This document shows positions 5,121 through 7,540 of a DNA stretch of 7,540 nucleotides, in pieces. The notes below the pieces were generated by a model that saw only the letters and a list, made by a program, of their open reading frames with translations, ran no database searches and was not told the DNA's origin. The first letter of the stretch is position 1. Every line of letters begins with the position of its first letter. This DNA comes from Chloroflexota bacterium (lineage in GTDB: Bacteria; Chloroflexota; Dehalococcoidia; GIF9; UBA5620), in NCBI GenBank assembly GCA_026389735.1, contig JAPLHH010000049.1, positions 1 to 7,540 of the forward strand. The letters are read 5' to 3'. Position numbers and translations under genes: made by a program.

Positions 5121-5170
5121 GTTTTACACTCAAAAGCGGGGAATTAAGTAATTTTTACAGGGGGTGAGTT

Positions 5171-5392
5171 ATGGCACAAATAGGATATTGGGCACTAGGA
5201 ATAGGCCTAACAATGGTGGGTGTGGGATTCGGACTTCAGTATCAAGGCGAGGCTCTAAAAAGGTCAAAACGAACACAAGACATTGGTAAAAAATCCTTCA
5301 ATACTGGTATTGCTTGGAAAGTAATGGGTATCTTCATTTTCCTTCTTGGTTTTGCCGTCATCATGTTAGTTAGTTTCGGTCTTATTAAGTAA
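5171..5392 (+). CDS. small two-helix membrane protein of unknown function
   Basis: 73 residues. A first hydrophobic segment is at about 5-22 (GYWALGIGLTMVGVGFGL). A basic connecting loop (EALKRSKRTQDIGKKS) follows at about 27-42, and a second hydrophobic segment at about 47-72 (AWKVMGIFIFLLGFAVIMLV). The positive loop predicts a hairpin with both ends outside and the loop in the cytoplasm. Glycines spaced along helix 1 could allow helix packing. The ATG is preceded by AGGGGGTGAG (5159-5168), a serviceable ribosome binding site; I see no clear promoter. It stands alone between the protease gene and the riboswitch. I do not recognise the family. Confidence 0.75.
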   Translation: MAQIGYWALGIGLTMVGVGFGLQYQGEALKRSKRTQDIGKKSFNTGIAWKVMGIFIFLLGFAVIMLVSFGLIK

Positions 5393-5443
5393 TATCTACC
5401 TACGTCAATGGGATAGTTACGAACTATTAAATCCCCTATGGGT

Positions 5444-5472
5444 TTGTCAAAGGGTAGATACGGTTGTATAAT
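5444..5472 (+). promoter_or_regulatory. promoter of the riboswitch-controlled cobalamin operon
   Basis: TTGTCA (5444-5449), 17-base spacer and perfect TATAAT (5467-5472). A 12-base perfect palindrome, AATTACGTAATT (5470-5481), overlaps the end of the -10 and the start site. Transcription would begin near 5480, about 130 nt ahead of the riboswitch. Confidence 0.7.
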
Positions 5473-5604
5473 TACGTAATTCAATTATGGCCCATTTATC
5501 AACCTTGAACTAAATTATGAATCCGCCTTGCAGGCAATGAAAGACTAACAGAACGATGGCTATTGACTTCGGGCCGATTTCGAGCTATTCTGTAAACAAA
5601 TTGA

Positions 5605-5720
5605 ATAACTGTGGTAGGGTGCCCGAGGGTGACCAAGGGCATAATTGATATGCAAGCCGGTGGAATCCCGGCACAGTCCCGCCTGCTGTAAGAGTCAGAA
5701 CATCGGCCCTACTAGGTATA
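5605..5720 (+). promoter_or_regulatory. cobalamin (B12) riboswitch
   Basis: Adenosylcobalamin-type aptamer core. Seen: closing stem P1, TGGTAGGG (5612-5619) with CCCTACTA (5707-5714) including one G-U pair. The conserved run GGTGGAATCC, then GGCACAGTCCCGCC, CTGTAAGAGTCAGAA and a GGCC are in the canonical order, and a peripheral hairpin GCATA/TATGC lies at 5639-5653. The B12 box reads GCCTGCTGTAA rather than the usual GCCACTGTAA, one base longer. An antiterminator/terminator pair follows, then the cobalamin genes, so ligand binding should lower transcription of the downstream operon. Confidence 0.92.
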
Positions 5721-5734
5721 GCTGCCTCCGCGGA

Positions 5735-5770
5735 GTAAGGGGGTGGGATTTATTATTTTGAATTAATCCC
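5735..5770 (+). promoter_or_regulatory. antiterminator of the B12 riboswitch expression platform
   Basis: GTAAGGGGG (5735-5743) can pair with CCCCC-TG-CTTAC (5768-5779) with a two-base bulge, or GGGATT (5745-5750) with AATCCC (5765-5770). Either pairing destroys the terminator stem. The self-complementary CTCCGCGGAG (5726-5735) just before could form a competing hairpin or take part in the aptamer's loop-loop contact. Confidence 0.55.
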
Positions 5771-5800
5771 CCTGCTTACGGAGCAGGGGGATTTTATTTT
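5765..5800 (+). terminator. intrinsic terminator of the B12 riboswitch
   Basis: A perfect 12-bp stem, AATCCCCCTGCT (5765-5776) with AGCAGGGGGATT (5782-5793), a five-base loop TACGG, and a T-rich tail TTATTTT. It sits 12 bases before the next ribosome binding site. It is the off-state structure of the riboswitch. Confidence 0.9.
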
Positions 5801-5824
5801 GCTATCGATTTGAAGGAGATAACA

Positions 5825-6079
5825 ATGAGTCAACATATCCGAAAACACCTTTGCATCCTGGGAGCATTGGCACTTCTTCTTTGCCTCAGCTGTGCTCCAC
5901 AATCTCCACCAGGCAACATAGTTGACGGTCTTGGCATAAGCGTAACAATTGACAAAATAGTGATCAACGCCCAGACTATCAAGGAGGTTTATGGGACTGA
6001 AGTCTATGTCTATCCACATCCGGTTAATGACTTGCCCGCTACCCTTATCGTGTCAGACAAAGATAGAAAAGTGTTTTAG
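5825..6079 (+). pseudogene. btuF::btuD in-frame fusion remnant of a B12 ABC transporter
   Basis: An 84-aa ORF with GAAGGAG 7 bases before the ATG. Residues 1-23 are a signal/lipoprotein leader (basic start, LGALALLLCLS, then Cys23; the lipobox -3 position is Cys, atypical). Residues 30-45, NIVDGLGISVTIDKI, match the start of mature BtuF-like B12-binding proteins, which read 'DxxGRxVTIDKIPxRIVSL'. From residue 46 the sequence switches to TIKEVYGTEVYVYPHPVNDLPATLI, which resembles the C-terminal tail of BtuD/FepC-type ATPases ('eNIkevYG.eV.v..hPv.glP..l'). The rest of BtuF, the permease and the ATPase core are missing. The position, directly under a B12 riboswitch and 5 bp before cbiB, is where btuFCD would be expected. 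Hence a deletion scar that kept the frame. It may still be translated, feeding ribosomes to cbiB, which lacks its own Shine-Dalgarno. Alternative: an assembly join. Confidence 0.72.
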
Positions 6080-6084
6080 AAATC

Positions 6085-7014
6085 ATGGAAATCATTGTTA
6101 TCCTACTCATAGCTCTTGCCCTTGACCTTATCTTCGGTGAGCTACCCAATGCCTGGCATCCCGTAGCCTGGCTGGGGAAGCTCACCTCCCTGGAAACAAG
6201 GCTGGCTCCAAAAAGGGGCAAGCTAAGGCAGCTTGCCTACGGTGTCAGCATGGTTTTAATAACGCTTGGACTAATTGTCACAGCCGTTTACTTCTTGCTT
6301 GCCCACCTAAGAGAGTTTAATTCCATAGTTTACATCGTCGTCGCCGGGCTCTTACTGAAATTCAGTTTTTCCTTACGTGGCCTTAGGCAAGCCGTTGATG
6401 CAGTTAGAGGACTTCTAGCCAGAGATAAACTGACCCAGGCACGCATAAGCTTGAAGTCTCTGGTCAGTCGTGACACTGATGAACTCAACAAGAGCCAGAT
6501 GATATCGGCCACAGTAGAGTCAGCCGCCGAAAATATATGTGACAGCTTTGTAGCTCCTCTATTTTACTTCTTGCTCTTCGGCGTGCCCGGTGCCATAGCC
6601 TACCGGGTAATAAATACCTTCGATGCCATGGTGGGCTACCACGGGCACTTGGAATATCTGGGTAGATTCGCTGCCCGACTGGATGATGTGGTCAATTTCA
6701 TCCCGGCACGTATTACCGCCGTAATAATAGTTCTAGCTTCTCTGATATGCCGAAAAAACACGTCGCAAGCCTGGCATATTATGATTCGCGACCACAGCAG
6801 AACGGAAAGTCCTAATGCCGGCTGGACAATGGGCGCCATCGCCGGCGCCCTGGGAGTGCAATTAGAAAAAGCGGGGCATTACAAGCTGGGTGACAACCAT
6901 TTTCCCCTGTCACTTGATACTATTGACGCTTCTCGACAAATTATTGTTGTAGCAGCCATTATGTGGTGCTTAATATCTATCTTAGCTGAGGTGATATATT
7001 TTGTTGCAACCTAG
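6085..7014 (+). CDS. cbiB: adenosylcobinamide-phosphate synthase CbiB
   Basis: Joins the aminopropanol (phosphate) linker to adenosylcobyric acid, giving adenosylcobinamide (phosphate), late in cobalamin synthesis. It is an inner-membrane protein. Seen: 309 residues, normal length. An N-terminal hydrophobic helix leads into DLIFGELPNAWHPVAWLGKL (family DxxxGdPp..HPv..iG). SRDTDEL and the core VESAAENICDSFVAPLFY follow at about 152-168, then YRVINTFDAMVGY, ARLDDVVNFIPAR, and SPNAGWTMGAIAGALGVQLEK with GHYKLGD, all typical CbiB blocks. Several hydrophobic helices are present, including one at the C-terminus. No Shine-Dalgarno precedes the ATG, and the upstream ORF stops 5 bp before it, so translation is probably coupled. 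Its end overlaps cobD by 14 bases. Controlled by the riboswitch. Confidence 0.97.
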   Translation: MEIIVILLIALALDLIFGELPNAWHPVAWLGKLTSLETRLAPKRGKLRQLAYGVSMVLITLGLIVTAVYFLLAHLREFNSIVYIVVAGLLLKFSFSLRGLRQAVDAVRGLLARDKLTQARISLKSLVSRDTDELNKSQMISATVESAAENICDSFVAPLFYFLLFGVPGAIAYRVINTFDAMVGYHGHLEYLGRFAARLDDVVNFIPARITAVIIVLASLICRKNTSQAWHIMIRDHSRTESPNAGWTMGAIAGALGVQLEKAGHYKLGDNHFPLSLDTIDASRQIIVVAAIMWCLISILAEVIYFVAT

Positions 7015-7540
7015 ACCAGCTATAAACAAAGTTACCCCCTGCGTTCACGGTGGCATAGACCACGCGGAGTTAAAGAAGCTTGGTGTTTCCCTAGAGGCTA
7101 TCCTTGACTTCAGCGTTAGCTGTAATCCGTTCGGGTCACCACCAGGCGTAAAAGAAGCTTTAGCCGATACATTAATCGAACACTACCCTGACTCTGAAGC
7201 CAGCGAACTAAAGCAGGCACTGGCTGTAAAGCTAAACATAGCTCCAGACAATCTTATAGTAGGCAATGGCTCGACTGAGCTAATCAGGCTGCTGGCCATT
7301 GCCTATTTTGGCCCTGATGATTTAGTCCTCATCCCTCAGCCCACTTATGGCGAGTATGAGATTGCCTGTCACCTTGTCGCTGCTCAGGTGATGAAGCAGC
7401 CAGTCCTAAAAGAGCCAGACTTCCAGATAGATGTGACTAAAATGACAGACCTGATCCAGAAACACCGACCTAAAGGCGTTTTTCTATGCAATCCTAACAA
7501 CCCTACCGGGCAATATGTGTCAAAGGGACAAGCTGAGCAG
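7001..7540 (+). CDS. cobD: threonine-phosphate decarboxylase CobD-like PLP enzyme, N-terminal 180 codons (truncated by window edge)
   Basis: A PLP-dependent class I/II aminotransferase-fold enzyme. In this context it probably decarboxylates L-threonine-O-3-phosphate to the aminopropanol phosphate used by CbiB. Seen: VHGGIDHAEL near the start; LDFSVSCNPFGSP (CobD/HisC 'DfS.n.NP.G.P'); a YPD motif; GNGSTELIRLLA (cofactor phosphate site); PTYGEYEIA; and CNPNNPTGQ (substrate/PLP Asn). The PLP lysine lies beyond the window. The start is a TTG at 7001 (another TTG at 7004), 6 bases after GAGGTGA (6988-6994); no ATG is available upstream in frame. It overlaps cbiB by 14 bases and is read as one operon with it. 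HisC is the close relative, but the cbiB linkage and HGG motif favour CobD. Confidence 0.88.
   Translation, partial: MLQPRPAINKVTPCVHGGIDHAELKKLGVSLEAILDFSVSCNPFGSPPGVKEALADTLIEHYPDSEASELKQALAVKLNIAPDNLIVGNGSTELIRLLAIAYFGPDDLVLIPQPTYGEYEIACHLVAAQVMKQPVLKEPDFQIDVTKMTDLIQKHRPKGVFLCNPNNPTGQYVSKGQAEQ

Noticed and set aside
1..7540. CRISPR array, tRNA or rRNA genes
   Set aside because: No regularly spaced repeats and no cloverleaf or rRNA signature was seen on either strand.

Overview
The window looks like a chromosomal segment of an anaerobic bacterium that uses the folate (methyl) branch of the Wood-Ljungdahl pathway and salvages cobamides. The pairing of folD with fhs and a B12-riboswitch-led cbiB-cobD operon recalls Dehalococcoidia-type Chloroflexota. 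That placement is inferred from gene content only.

Layout: (1) 1-1732, minus strand: folD followed by fhs (the C-terminal half of fhs lies beyond the window), giving the 10-formyl-THF / methenyl-THF / methylene-THF steps. A terminator-like hairpin sits between the two genes. (2) 1733-2241: no convincing gene; it holds a good minus-strand promoter and a long, partly structured leader toward folD. (3) 2242-4407: a probable complete IS1595-type mobile element of 2150 bp (2250-4399), flanked by an exact 8-bp direct repeat, AATTGTAT. It carries a DDE-type transposase on the plus strand. Convergent to that are three overlapping minus-strand genes: a Panacea-domain (DUF4065) putative antitoxin, a 99-aa protein that looks like a RelE/ParE-type toxin, and a 57-aa small protein that standard minimum-length gene calling would miss. 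The operon and the transposase meet with a 4-bp gap, and each is read from a promoter embedded in one end of the element. I read this as a transposon carrying its own toxin-antitoxin cassette. (4) 4431-5050: a ClpP-fold serine protease gene with a consensus promoter. (5) 4856-5120: a complete promoter, Shine-Dalgarno and ATG on the minus strand firing into the 3' end of the protease gene, perhaps the stump of a lost gene. (6) 5171-5392: a small two-helix membrane protein. (7) 5444-7540: a promoter, a cobalamin riboswitch with antiterminator and terminator, then an 84-aa ORF, cbiB, and cobD (truncated by the window end).

The 84-aa ORF between riboswitch and cbiB appears to be an in-frame fusion of the start of a BtuF-like B12-binding lipoprotein to the very end of a BtuD-like ATPase. 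This would be the scar of a deletion that removed most of a btuFCD transporter operon while keeping the reading frame leading into cbiB.

The two most notable points are the transposon-borne Panacea toxin-antitoxin operon with its overlooked third gene, and the btuF::btuD deletion scar under riboswitch control. All assignments rest on reading the sequence and remembered family motifs; no database search was run.
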